NCBI GenBank assembly: GCA_022376465.1
Contig: JACDTU010000008.1
Location: 1,240,001 to 1,304,000, forward strand
Reading direction: 5' to 3'
Length of the DNA: 64,000 nucleotides
From: Cubamyces lactineus
Taxonomy: Eukaryota > Basidiomycota > Agaricomycetes > Polyporales > Polyporaceae
The position numbers and the translations under genes were made by a program. This document shows, in pieces, positions 12,606-23,410 of this stretch. Under the pieces are notes generated by a model, which saw only the letters and a list, made by a program, of their open reading frames with translations, searched no databases and was not told where the DNA came from. How positions within the stretch are numbered: the stretch's first letter is position 1; every line of letters begins with the position of its first letter.

Positions 12606-13957
12606 ACTAAGTGGATTTACAGCACTGGTGAGTCGAGTCCGGAAGTTGCGTAATGACAGGTAAGCAAGAGTAGCCCGATATATGGTGAAAGACAAGAGAG
12701 GCCCGGGGCCCCATACCGACGCGCCTAGCGCTGGCGCCGCATGTGCGCGCTTTCTCCCGAGTGGCGCGTTACGACACGCGAACGTGACACTACCATACTC
12801 GCAGCCTTCAAGATGTACATGGACTCTGTGTTAGCAGTGTCGCGGTGCGCACACGGATAGATTCCCCACCAGTATCCGAACATCCATAAATACCTACTGG
12901 GCAGGACCGGCTAGCATAAGTTGAAAGGGTAGTACCTCAAGAGGGAGCATTTATTAGCGCTGGTATTGAGCGGAGTGAGCGAAACATATTGAACCGCTCC
13001 CCCTCTGTTTCAAGACCACAACCAGCTATAGCTTACACGCTCGGATTCATTATTCCACGGTCCATTGACCTGTTTCGATTCCCTGAAGTTTGGCACGGGT
13101 ATACGGGATATTGATATCCGTTGAACGTCACCGAATTTGAGCCAGTGGGATTTTTGACGATGTACATTCGTCCACCATTGCGCAATCAACATATACTGTA
13201 TGTCTTGAGGAAATCAATCGGTCAACGTCGTTGATGTTGTGTGGACTGTGAGGTGGAGGTGGCTGTGGAGTGTACTTACGATGTGTCTGAGGCTGCTATC
13301 CACATGCTTCGTACGACCCAGCCTTCGAAACTTGGTTCGTGCGTTGTAGCATCCGGCAGAAATTGCTTTGGATGGTTTGCGAGCAGTTGGGCGGAGCTGA
13401 ACTTACACGGTTACCTGCCAAGGGCCATGAGAGGTCGTGAGATACCCAGACGAATGTCGGTGCTGCCACTCGTCACAAATCGCAAATATCTATATTAAAG
13501 GTCCGCATGGGAATATTTGTGTCTTGAAAAGGGACTACCGTGAAGTATTATTGCGTCGTATAGCCGACTATCCGCTATGGAACCGAGGCCCTGGACAGAA
13601 GGGTGACAATGGTGCCATATATCGCGAGGTACTTACTCAAATAGGCGTATCCGGAGCAGTAACCAGCGAGCCCGTTCCAGAGTGCCCTCAGCGACGCTGC
13701 AAGGAGGTCTCAGCTGCAGCAACTGAACAAGATTGCTGGACCAGGACAACCCCTGAACACCGGCTGCACTGCAATCAGGTCACGGCGTGACAAAACGAAG
13801 AGATCACGTGAATCTGCCTACGTCACGCCTGTGTCACGGTAAAGTTTCCAGTCTCAACCGGCCAGTGCCACGGCTCAAGCACGCTGCTGCACAAGCTAGA
13901 CTCGCCTACCGCACGCTTGCTACCCGCAGCCTCTCTGCTCTCTTTGGGACTGTCATC
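12606..13957. other. intergenic region upstream of MYND and PABPN1-like genes
   Basis: This 1.35 kb gap separates two divergent genes and must contain both promoters. It has lower GC content than the neighbouring coding DNA. I found no open frame with a recognisable domain and no clear repeat ends. Confidence 0.4.
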
Positions 13958-14836
13958 ATGGCCGACACTGAGTCCACAACACCCACGAACAACGCCTCGG
14001 AGACTGTAATTGACAATGCTGAGGACGACGACCCGGTATGGGTTTGCAACAATACTTCATCATTATGTTGAGCTGAAATTGTTCTCGTTCATAGGAAATC
14101 CTGCTCATGAAGCAGCGCGTAGAAGAGATGGAGCGTGAGGCAAACAAACTACGAGAGCTCCAGGCCGCGGCAGAGAAGGCTGAACGGAGTACCCCTTCCG
14201 CGGAGCAAGTGCCGATGGAGACTGAAGAGGACAAGGCGGCTGCGGACAGCCGAAGTATATATGTTGGAAACGTACGTTCAGAACGTTTGGCATCAGCATA
14301 TTCTACTCACAACCATGCAGGTTGACTACTCCGCGACGCCGGAAGAGATTCAGCAACATTTCCAAGCATGTGGTACTATCAACCGTGTCACAATTCTTTG
14401 CGACAAGTTCACGGGACATCCCAAAGGGTAAGCATTCGTATGCATTGTGTGTGCGCGAGTTCAGACAACTAAGTTCACACTGTACTGGTAGCTACGCCTA
14501 TGTCGAGTTTGCGGAAGCGGAATTCGTAGATGCTGCATTAGCCATGGACAACTCACTCTTCCGTGGGCGTCTCATTAAGGTTCGTCTACGTCTTATGCCG
14601 GCAGCGTTGCATCCTGACGATGCTCTATTAGGTCACGCCAAAGCGGACGAACATTCCCGGATTCAATGGTCGAGGGCGAGGACGAGGTGGATATAGGGGG
14701 GTTACCGAGGAGGTTACCGGGGAGGATCATATGGATATAGTCCTTACCGTGCGCGTGGCAGGTGAGTGGGCTTCTCACACGCTACTTTCAGACTAATGCT
14801 CACTCTTGTCGTAGGGGGCGCGGCCGCGGCTTCTGA
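13958..14836 (+). pseudogene. PABPN1-type RRM protein, frame broken in RGG tail
   Basis: Nuclear poly(A)-binding protein 2-like (PABPN1/Rbp29) architecture: a short acidic N-terminus, a coiled coil ([19 protein letters not shown]), one RRM (SIYVGNVDYSA... as RNP2, YAYVEF as RNP1), the motif TPKRTNIPGF, then an RGG/RGY tail. Exons are 13958-14035, 14095-14271, 14321-14427, 14492-14579, 14632-14761 and 14815-14836. Everything is in phase until the G6 run at 14696-14701. The expected tail (YRGGYRGGSYGYSPYRARG..., ending in RGRGRGF and a stop at 14834) is one base out of frame, as if a G were missing. Without it the tail reads into unrelated sequence. I mark the frame as broken, but a sequencing error in a homopolymer is at least as likely, in which case this is an intact gene. 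Confidence 0.75.
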
Positions 14837-15569
14837 TGTGTTCTCAAAATTGGACCTTTCGCACTCTTCCGCACTACTCTGTACTTATTATCTATGATTG
14901 TAACCTTGGGCAGTATGCCTTCTTATTTCGCATCCCCTCTTTTGACACACCCTGTCTTCCATCTGGCAACGCTAGTTTCAAGCACATCCATCATCGCACC
15001 GAAGGTGTTGCAAACGACGTACGGAACTAGCAAGGTAACATCCATCTTCAAAGCATCTCATGTTGGTTAGGTTCCTGTCTCGGTTCGCTATCTTGCAACG
15101 CGCTGACCATTGGCTGGTAGTGCAAGGCATCTTTGGTTTCAGGCCAGGCCAAGATGTGTTGATCACATCTGTGGTTTGTCCACAAGGATATGCGTTCCTC
15201 TACGCTTCGTGCCTTAGGAGATTCTCGCACACGTAGAATGTCCGGTGTCAAATGATGTTCAAGCCCCGTTGAATGTATCTGGCCAGACGACACTGCTACG
15301 GGCAGCTTCTCGATATCGACCTTGCGTTTGGCTAGGTCGACGGCATTGGAGCGGTCTTAGCGGACATTAACACCTTCGGTCAGTACATCTTCCATTCATG
15401 ACAGCTCCAATCGCGGCGCACAAGACGGCATCTTTTGCTGGTCAACATACGTCTCGCCTGCCTGACAACGCTCGAAAGGCTCCCTGGGCGTCGTCACCAT
15501 ATATAAGAGTCCCCTCTGAGGACGATAGATCTTCAGACTCTCCCTCCTTCAACTCTCCTCACTGGCAAT
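14837..15569. other. intergenic region containing duplicated promoter, copy 1
   Basis: From about 15065 this sequence is recognisably similar to 20886-21389 upstream of the second protease copy, for example the blocks TTAGGTTCCTGTCTCGG, AGATGTGTTGA and CTCTGAGGACG. It is the upstream part of the segmental duplication. Confidence 0.75.
15500..15506 (+). promoter_or_regulatory. TATA box of protease copy 1
   Basis: TATATAA lies 63 bp before the ATG at 15570, the right distance for a TATA box with a short leader. At the aligned place in copy 2 (about 21309-21316) the sequence reads CATTTAAG. Confidence 0.6.
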
Positions 15570-17104
15570 ATGATATCCCCCAAAGCTGTTTTGTTCGCTT
15601 TGTCCTTCGCTTTGTTCGCTGCGACCGCTCCCGCTCCCGCTCCTTCCGCCGATGAACCCATACGCATACTCCTTCGCAAGCGTATCTCCCCCACTCGTTC
15701 AGACAATACTTTCGACCACGACGAAGCCATAAGACAGAACGTCAAGACTGCTAAGTATAACAGTTGAGCCTGTTCATCATCGGTCAACTGATTGTTGTTC
15801 CTATAGTAAGATCCGTAGGAACATCCTCAATATCCAACGCAACACTGGGCTGCTCCCCGCAGGTGTGACCCAGGTCCCTCCGGCCGCTCTACTACCTATT
15901 CGGCTGCTGGGAAAGCGCCAGAAAGTCCCACTCACCGACCTCGAGGATGACTCCGAGTGGGCCGGCAATATCACCATTGGGACTCCCCCGAAGACGTTTT
16001 TCATCGACTTCGACACTGGATCCTCCGACCTCTGGGTACCGTCCCCCTCGTGCAAGACGTGTGAGGGCAAGACTTTGTATGACGCCTCGAAGTCCTCCAC
16101 CAGCTCTCTAAAGAATGGCACATTCCAGATTGAGTACGGGGACGGGTCCAGTACCTCGGGGCCTATCTATACCGACACAGGTATGAGGGTGGGAACTGTC
16201 AATGATATCACCACACCTGACAGGGCATTCCCTTAGTGACCGTTGGGAGCATCAAGGCCACTAAGCAGTACTTCTCTGCTGTCACAACAGAATCTCCCGA
16301 ATTCGTTGGAGACCCGGCGGATGGCATCTTGGGGATGGCGTTCCCCGTCCTCTCCAACCTAAGACAGGTGTGTAGCCCATTGAACGCACCCAAAGTTCCC
16401 ATCCGATGGAAGCTGAGACCTTGACAGGACCCATTCTTCGTCACCGCGTTCAAGCAGAAGCACGCCGCGCGGAATGAATTCGCCTTCAAGCTCAACACCA
16501 CCGGCTCGGAGCTCTACATCGGGGGCACAAACAGTGCTCTGTACAAGGGATCGCCTGAGTACCACAACATCTCTTCCGACGCCGGCTACTGGCAAATCGG
16601 TGACGCAGAGGCTTTGGTGGATGGTAAACGGGCGGTGTCTGGCTTCCATACGATCATCGACTCTGGTACCACGATCATGTACGGCCCTCCTGCTGCTGTC
16701 AAGCAGGTCTACGCCGCGGTCAAAGGTTCAAAGGTTTACGATGCCGAGACTGGATTCTATTCCTTCCCGTGTGCGACGCCTCCGACGCTCGCGTTCTCAT
16801 GGGGCGGGAAGTCCTGGGACATCAGCTTTGCTAAGTAGGCCGACAATCATGATCAATGGATACCCACACTGACCGTTCTGGCAGCTTGAATTTGGGTCAG
16901 ACGGAGCCTGGTTCTAGTCAATGCGTCGGTGCTCTCGCTGGGCAAGACCTTGGTCTAGGGGACAATGTGTGGCTGCTCGGTGACAGGTGAGCTGGGATTA
17001 AAGTCCCCTGTTCGTGTCATTGACATTGCGACAGCTTCATGAAGAACGTCTACACCACATTCTCCTTTACGAAGAATGCTGTCGGCTTTGCCGTACTGAA
17101 GTGA
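15570..17104 (+). CDS. secreted aspartic protease, A1 pepsin family (copy 1)
   Basis: Pepsin-like endopeptidase, expected to be exported and active outside the cell in acid. Six exons (15570-15754, 15807-16180, 16237-16367, 16428-16834, 16885-16986, 17035-17104) give 422 residues. A signal peptide covers about residues 1-18 (hydrophobic, ending in ATAPAPAP). A propeptide follows with a dibasic KR at residues 98-99 just before the mature part (QKVPLTD). Both catalytic motifs are intact: [11 protein letters not shown] with Asp131 and DSGTT with Asp308. A Tyr-bearing flap (EYGDGSSTSG) is present. The closest match I know is polyporopepsin-type enzymes of wood-rot fungi. The second copy is at 21390-22916. 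Confidence 0.93.
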
Positions 17105-17504
17105 ACTATCTACCAGCAGCTCAATTTGATTTCTAGCTCAGGACTGTTTCTGAGATGCCGAATAGTCTTGTAGTGCTTATAACATAGGACGGCAATATAC
17201 CATGAGACCGTGCTGACCGACCTATGAGCAACTACCCAGGCTAAAGTTAACTGAGAGCAGTTGAGATTACCGTGACTGACAGGTCCATAGGCCGTAGGCG
17301 CCGTAGCGTTTCTTGAATAGACGCCAGCAAGAGTTAAAAGCACCCGATCTAGATCTACATCTTGTACGCTGTCCCTGCTCGTTTCCGACCTAGCATACCT
17401 GCGGCCACTTGTGTTTTCCTCTCAAAGTCTGCTTCAGCAGTCATACCCTGTCTTTGCTATCCGCACATGGCAAACTAGCCCTGGGTTTCCGACGTTCATA
17501 GACA
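17105..17504. other. intergenic region between protease copy 1 and AspRS
   Basis: About 400 bp, AT-richer than the genes. It holds the 3' end of the protease and the promoter of the AspRS gene. Nothing else was seen. Confidence 0.4.
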
Positions 17505-20167
17505 ATGTTGAAACGCACTTGCACGCTCGTTCCTCGACCAACGCGTGCTCTGACGCGTAGCGCGGGACGTACACCGAATGTTTTGAGAGGTTGCTCGTCA
17601 CGCCGGGGCATATCTGGTCGCGGCACGATGCCTAGTTCTGCTGCTACATGTCACACTCAGAATCCCATACCAAGCTACCAAGGCGCTCATAATGGTATTT
17701 CACTCGAGTTTACCAGATTGGCTATCCTGACCGAGTGAAATAGCCCCATTTCACAAGCGCACACATACGTGCGGGACGTTGTCTCTGGAGGACGCGGATA
17801 AGAGGGTCGTGCTTCAAGGATGGCTTGTTCCGAAGGGGTAAGTACCACAAAAGCTCAATCCTCCCGCTAGACACCAATCGTTTACAGCAAAGTGAGCAAG
17901 AAGCTCTCGTTCTTCGGAATCCGTGATTCCCATGGGACAACGCAACTGGTTGTCGACTCGCGGGCGTGTGGACCTGACGTTCTCACTGCTATGCGGGAGG
18001 TGCCAGAAGAGTCTGTAATACTAGTGGAAGGGATCGTTCGACCGCGGCCGGAGTCGCAGCGGCGAGATGTATGTGCCCAGTTCCTACCTGATGCGAACGC
18101 ATGCTGACTGGGGCGTGAAGATACCTGCTGGGCACGTCGAAGTCGTCGTGTCTTCTTTCAAGCTCCTGAACCCCGCGGACCGTAACATGCCGTTTATGCC
18201 GTTTGACACCCAGAACCTGGTATGCAAGCATCTGCAGTAGGGGCATCTCCCTGAAGCCCTGCACCATTCGAGCTGATGCAGGGATATAGGCAAATGAAGA
18301 CCTGAGGTTGCGGTATCGCTACCTGGACCTTCGCAGGGCGGAGCTCACGAGCAACCTCAAGAAGCGCAGTGACGTTGCGTTTCTCGTCCGGTCTACTCTC
18401 CACGAGCAAGGTAAGGGCAAATTGCATGCTATTTTCTGTCTCTTCGTACTGATGCCGTGGTGGTCTAGGGTTTACCGAGGTAGAAACGCCAATGCTTCTG
18501 AACTCTTCTCCCGAGGGTGCACGCGAGTACCTCGTCCCAACCCGTGTGAAGCAGTCGTCTTCCGACGGTGCTTCGCAACCGCTATTCTATGCCTTATCTC
18601 AATCCCCTCAGCAGCCTAAGCAGTTGTTGGTGGCTTCAGGTGCAGTTGACCGGTACTTCCAACTCGCTCGCTGCTTCCGCGATGAGGATGGACGCAAAGA
18701 CCGTCAGCCCGAATTTACCCAGGTCGATCTAGAGATGGCCTGGGTGAGCTGGGGTGAACACGGGGAGACAGGGCGCGCAGAAGGCCAATCCCATGATCAC
18801 TGGAGGATAGGCGGACATGAGGTCCGTGACATCGTGGAGACGATAATTCGCAGGATATGGAAGAAGGTCGAGAACGTAGACCTCGAGGAGCGGTTCAGGG
18901 TGATTACCTACAATGAAGCCATGGCGCGGTATGGATCGGACAAACCAGACTTGAGGTTCGGACTCGAGGTGAGCTTTGTGTGCAAGTAGTGCGACCCCTC
19001 TCTAAAACCCTTGGCAGATCCAAGACGTCACGTCTCAACTTCCCCAACAAGTGCGCTCGGCTCTGGAGACTAAGGACGAGATTATTGAGGTTCTTGTCGT
19101 CTCTTCGCGACCAGAGCACGCTTCATTCGCTGGTTCTGCTAGCGAGATACATTGGGACAGAGTGGTCGAACGTATCCAGATTGCCAAAGGTGCTAATGCG
19201 GACTGGCTCAATTACTCTCAAATCGTCCAGAACGTCTTGGCATCCGCACATCCCGCAGTAGATGCGACCGGCCTCACTGCGGCTCTCGGCCTGACTGAAG
19301 GGGACACCGTGTGGCTTTCCAAACGTCCCCGTCGCCCAGAGGTGAGCTTGCCATATGAAGCCTTCGTAACAGTGGTTGTATAATGTTTGTCTGTAGGGAG
19401 GCTGGACAGCGCTTGGTCGGTTGCGGCTGGCTCTGGCGGAGGCAGCGCAACGCAGAGGCGACTTGGCACTCAGCCATGAGCCCAAATTCCTCTGGGTCAC
19501 CGAGTTCCCGCTCTTCACACGTGCGGACGAGGATAAGGAATTCTTGGCACATGGACGCTGGAGCAGTTCGCATCATCCGTTTACTGCTCCGATGTTCGAG
19601 GATATTGAGAAGATGTACGCAGGGAAGGTCGAAGAGGTGCGTGAGCTGCAATGCGAACTCATAGGAGAATGGCAGACACAACTGTTTCGGGTTGCAGGTT
19701 CGTGGACAGCATTACGATCTGGTGCTGAATGGCGTCGAAGTGGGAGGCGGATCTGTCAGGGTGCACGATGCAGCGATGCAGGAGTACATCTTCACGAACA
19801 TCCTACAGGTCAGTGGCAATCGCATGGGAATCATTCCTCGCTCCATCCGAAACGCTCATGATGATCATTCTCAGTTGGATGAGAAGGAGAAGTCTTCTTT
19901 CAACCACCTATTGCACGCGTTGCGCTGCGGAGCGCCTCCCCATGGCGGTTTCGCATTCGGTCTGTCTGCTCTATTGCGGTTTGCATCGTCCCAACCCCTG
20001 ACCCCGCTGTAGGTTTCGACCGCCTTATGGCGATTCTCTGCAAAACGACATCCATCAGGGATGTCATTGCTTTCCCCAAGACTGCCGCAGGCACAGACCT
20101 GCTCTTTAAGAGCCCATCGCCGTCCACAGCGGAAGTGCTTGCTCAATACGCCCTACAACCCTTGTAA
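17505..20167 (+). CDS. MSD1: mitochondrial aspartyl-tRNA synthetase
   Basis: Class II synthetase of the bacterial AspS type that charges mitochondrial tRNA-Asp. Eleven exons (17505-17694, 17744-17837, 17888-18068, 18121-18219, 18290-18410, 18469-18968, 19018-19341, 19397-19636, 19698-19808, 19875-19959, 20013-20167) are in phase and give 699 residues. The N-terminus ([19 protein letters not shown]) is a basic presequence. The OB-fold anticodon domain starts at RTHTCGTL. Catalytic motifs follow: [10 protein letters not shown] (motif 1), the [16 protein letters not shown] block (motif 2) and GFDRLMA (motif 3). The bacterial-type insertion lies between motifs 2 and 3. It sits between the two protease copies on the same strand with no functional link evident. 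Confidence 0.94.
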
Positions 20168-21389
20168 ACCTCACGAGAGACATTGGGGTCAAAGCTGGGT
20201 GTCGCTTAGTTGTTGGGAACCCCGGAACTTTACAGTAATACGGGCTAATACAGGAGCTGCACGTAGACTAAAGCGCTCGTGCATACATACACTACTCAGA
20301 TTTCAAGTCTGCGTTTCGTAGCCCACTGGAGGCGACGCTCGCGCGGAAAAAAAAAAGGGGGCGAACGGCCAGGGACTACAAAGGGTGAAATAGCCAGCCT
20401 GCATATATGAGAGAGCACTAGAGCCGGCGGCATGCATGTGGTAGTATATCGAAAAACAAATCTTCGAGCACTCAGTGGATTCACCGCCGGGTGTGATTAT
20501 GTAATAGCACAATCATATCTGTGGCATAATCAAGTTTGGCCGAATCCTACTATCCTCTGACCTCGAGCGCATCCTCATACCTTTGACGCGCAACCTGCAT
20601 GACATCCAGCAAGGACAGGGACGGCCCCATGCGCAGCTTGTCTGCAGACTTGGGCGCAAACACTGCTTCAACGATGTTGTAGTGAGATGACAGTATCAAG
20701 CTCGACTCCTAAGCTTCCTGGCCTAGTGCAAGAGGCGGAAGAATGGAGTCACGAAGAGAACGATACGACGCCACAGAACACCATCCGCGTGAAAGCTCAG
20801 TCATCGGTATATGGCCTACTCGGACGATATGCCATTCTCTGTGAAGCAAGGTGCCGTACGTCCCGTATACCGCGCACCTCGTGTCGGCTAGGTTCCTGTT
20901 TCGGCTCATGATATTGCGGCGTGCTGATACAATGCCTAGTAGTGCATGACATCTTAGGCCTGAGACCGAGATGTGTTGACAACATTGGTCGCGTTCAGTC
21001 CATAGGCACATGGGCTCCACCGTCCTTCGCGTTACGTGAGAATCCTTGGCCTCGTAGCATCACCTATGTCAGACTACGTTCAAGCCATGTCAGATATATC
21101 CTGCCAGATGGCGCTGCTGGACATGGTTTTCTGAAGTCGACCCTGCGCCTGGCTAGGTTGGCAATATTGCCATGGTCCTGGCAGACAATGTTGTGGCCTT
21201 CGGCCAGTATATCTTCCCTTCACGATAGCCACGTATCGCGATACACAGGACAGCGCGGGGTACCGGCCAGCATACTTCGGGTCTTGTCTAGAACTGAGCG
21301 TCATCAGCCCATTTAAGATCCACCTCTGAGGACGGCCAGGTCTCCAGTTTCCCCTCCTTTCCTTCTCTGATACACCTTTCGTTAGCAAC
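20168..21389. other. intergenic region containing duplicated promoter, copy 2
   Basis: The left part (20168-20885) shows no gene. The right part (about 20886-21389) is diverged but alignable with 15065-15569 upstream of the first protease copy. An A10 run lies near 20346-20355. Confidence 0.6.
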
Positions 21390-22916
21390 ATGATATCCCT
21401 CAAAGCTGTTTTGTTCGCTTTTTACCTTGTTCTGCTCGCTGCAGCCGCTCCCGCTCCTTCCGCCAATGAACCTACGCGCATACTCCTTCGGAAGCGTATC
21501 TCTCTCACTCGTTCAGACAACACTTTCGACCACGACGAAGCCATAAGACAGAACGTCAAGACTGCTAAGTATGACAGTTGGGCATGTTCAACATGGATCT
21601 ACTGATTGTTGTTCCTCCAGCAAAATCCGTAGGAATATCCTCAACATCCAACGCAACACTGGGCTGCTCCCCGCAGGTGTGGTCCAGGTCCCTCCGGCCG
21701 CTTTACTACCTAGTCGGCTGCTGGGAAAGCGCCAGAAAGTCCCACTCACCGACCTCGAGGATGATACCGAGTGGACTGGCAATATCACCATTGGGACTCC
21801 CCCGAAGACCTTTCTCATCGATTTCGACACTGGGTCGTCCGATCTCTGGGTCCCATCTTCCTCTTGCAAGACGTGTAAGGGCAAGACTTTGTATGACGCC
21901 TCGAAGTCCTCCACCAGCTCTCGGAAGAATGGTGTGTTCCGGGTCGAGTACGGGGACGGGTCCAGGACATCGGGCCCTATCTATAGCGACACAGGTATCA
22001 ATGTGTAGACTGTCAGATGCAACCATTACTAATGGGACGCCCTCTCAGTTACCGTCGGAGGTATCGAGGCCACCGAGCAGTATTTCTCTGCTGTCACAAC
22101 AGAATCAGCCGGACTCGTTGGGGGCCCGGAGGATGGCATCTTGGGGATGGCGTTCCCCGTCCTCTCCAACCTAAGACAGGTGCGCAACCCATTGAACGCA
22201 CCCAAAGTTCCCATCCGATGGAAGCTGAGACCTTGACAGGACCCCTTCTTCGTCACCGCGTTCAAGCAGAAGCACGCCGCGCGGAATGAATTCGCCTTCA
22301 AGCTCAACACCACCGGCTCGGAGCTCTACATCGGGGGCATGAACAGTACTCTGTACAAGGGATCGCCTGAGTACCACAACATCTCTTCCGACGCCGGCTA
22401 CTGGCAAATCGGTGACGCAGAGGCTTTGGTGGATGGTAAACGGGCTGTGTCTTCCTTCCATACGATCATCGACTCTGGTACCACGATCATGTACGGCCCT
22501 CCTGCTGCTGTCAAGCAGGTCTACGCCGCGGTCAAAGGTTCAGAGGTTTTCGATGCCGAGACTGGATTCTATTCCTTCCCGTGTGCGACGCCTCCGGCGC
22601 TCGCGTTCACATGGGGAGGAAAGTCCTGGGACGTCAATCCCGCTAAGTAGGCCGACGACAATCACGTACGGGTACTCGTACTGACAGTTCTGGCAGCTTG
22701 GATTTGGGTCAGAAGGAGCCTGGTTCTAGTCAATGCGTCGGTGCTCTCGCTGGGCAAGACCTTGGTCTGGGGGACAATGTGTGGCTGCTCGGTGACAGGT
22801 GAGCTGGAATCAAAGTCGCCTGCTCGTGTTATTAACATTGCGACAGCTTCATGAAGAACGTCTACACCGTCTTCTCTTTCGACAAGAATGCTGTCGGATT
22901 TGCTGCTCTGGAATGA
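20886..22916 (+). repeat. segmental duplication, copy 2 (promoter plus protease gene)
   Basis: Partner of 15065-17104, same orientation, about 5.8 kb downstream, with the AspRS gene between the copies. The upstream portion is clearly diverged, whereas intron 3 and the first two thirds of exon 4 are almost identical to copy 1. Confidence 0.9.
21390..22916 (+). CDS. secreted aspartic protease, A1 pepsin family (copy 2)
   Basis: Paralogue of the protease at 15570, with exons 21390-21568, 21621-21994, 22049-22179, 22240-22646, 22697-22798 and 22847-22916, giving 420 residues. The first exon is 6 nt shorter than in copy 1, removing two residues of the Ala-Pro stretch at the signal cleavage region. 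Catalytic Asp129 ([11 protein letters not shown]) and Asp306 (DSGTT) and the dibasic KR processing site are intact. In the flap region copy 2 has DGSRTSG where copy 1 has DGSSTSG; near the active-site loop it has [10 protein letters not shown]. Both copies look functional. The TATA box of copy 1 is not conserved here, so expression may differ. Confidence 0.93.
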
Positions 22917-23410
22917 ACCACTAATTGCCCTGCGCTGTTACGCCGACAAGAGATGCAATGTTAGGCAGTCTGGTAGTGCTTGGACGTTCAATGAGATGAT
23001 GTTTATCGAAGTGTGGTCGCAGTAACTGTCCGCGCTATGTTCCACAACGTATGAAGTGCTCGTGCGGTTTGCTTCGGAGCTCCTACGAGACTCATAGACA
23101 ACGGCAGGGGCCGATGTCGAGGCCTACGTGGTTTTTGAACAGTTGATAGTAATACAGGGTACTACGAGAGCTGCACTAGAAGGTAGATTATAGCGCAAAT
23201 ATATACATACACCAGCTCAGTGTCGTCTGTGCGTTCCATACGACCACGCTTAGCGGGGCGAAACTCGGGGTAGATATGAACGGGCAAGGGAATGTCCACG
23301 TTGGATCCAGGAGGTTGACGCAGACGGAGGGAAACAACCAGGATCTGCGGAGAAAGAGCGAAGTTTGGCATAGGGAAAGACCAGGGTATTGCATCTCAAC
23401 ATTACGGGCC
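22917..23410. other. convergent intergenic region
   Basis: The 3' ends of protease copy 2 (+) and the Ivy1-like gene (-) face each other across about 490 bp. No gene or clear structure was found. Confidence 0.4.

Larger units (their letters stand above)
15065..17104 (+). repeat. segmental duplication, copy 1 (promoter plus protease gene)
   Basis: Direct repeat partner of about 20886-22916. Similarity covers roughly 500 bp of upstream DNA and the whole aspartic protease gene, and fades soon after the stop codon. Exons 2-6 have exactly the same lengths in both copies (374, 131, 407, 102 and 70 nt), and introns 1, 3, 4 and 5 are also equal in length. Confidence 0.9.
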
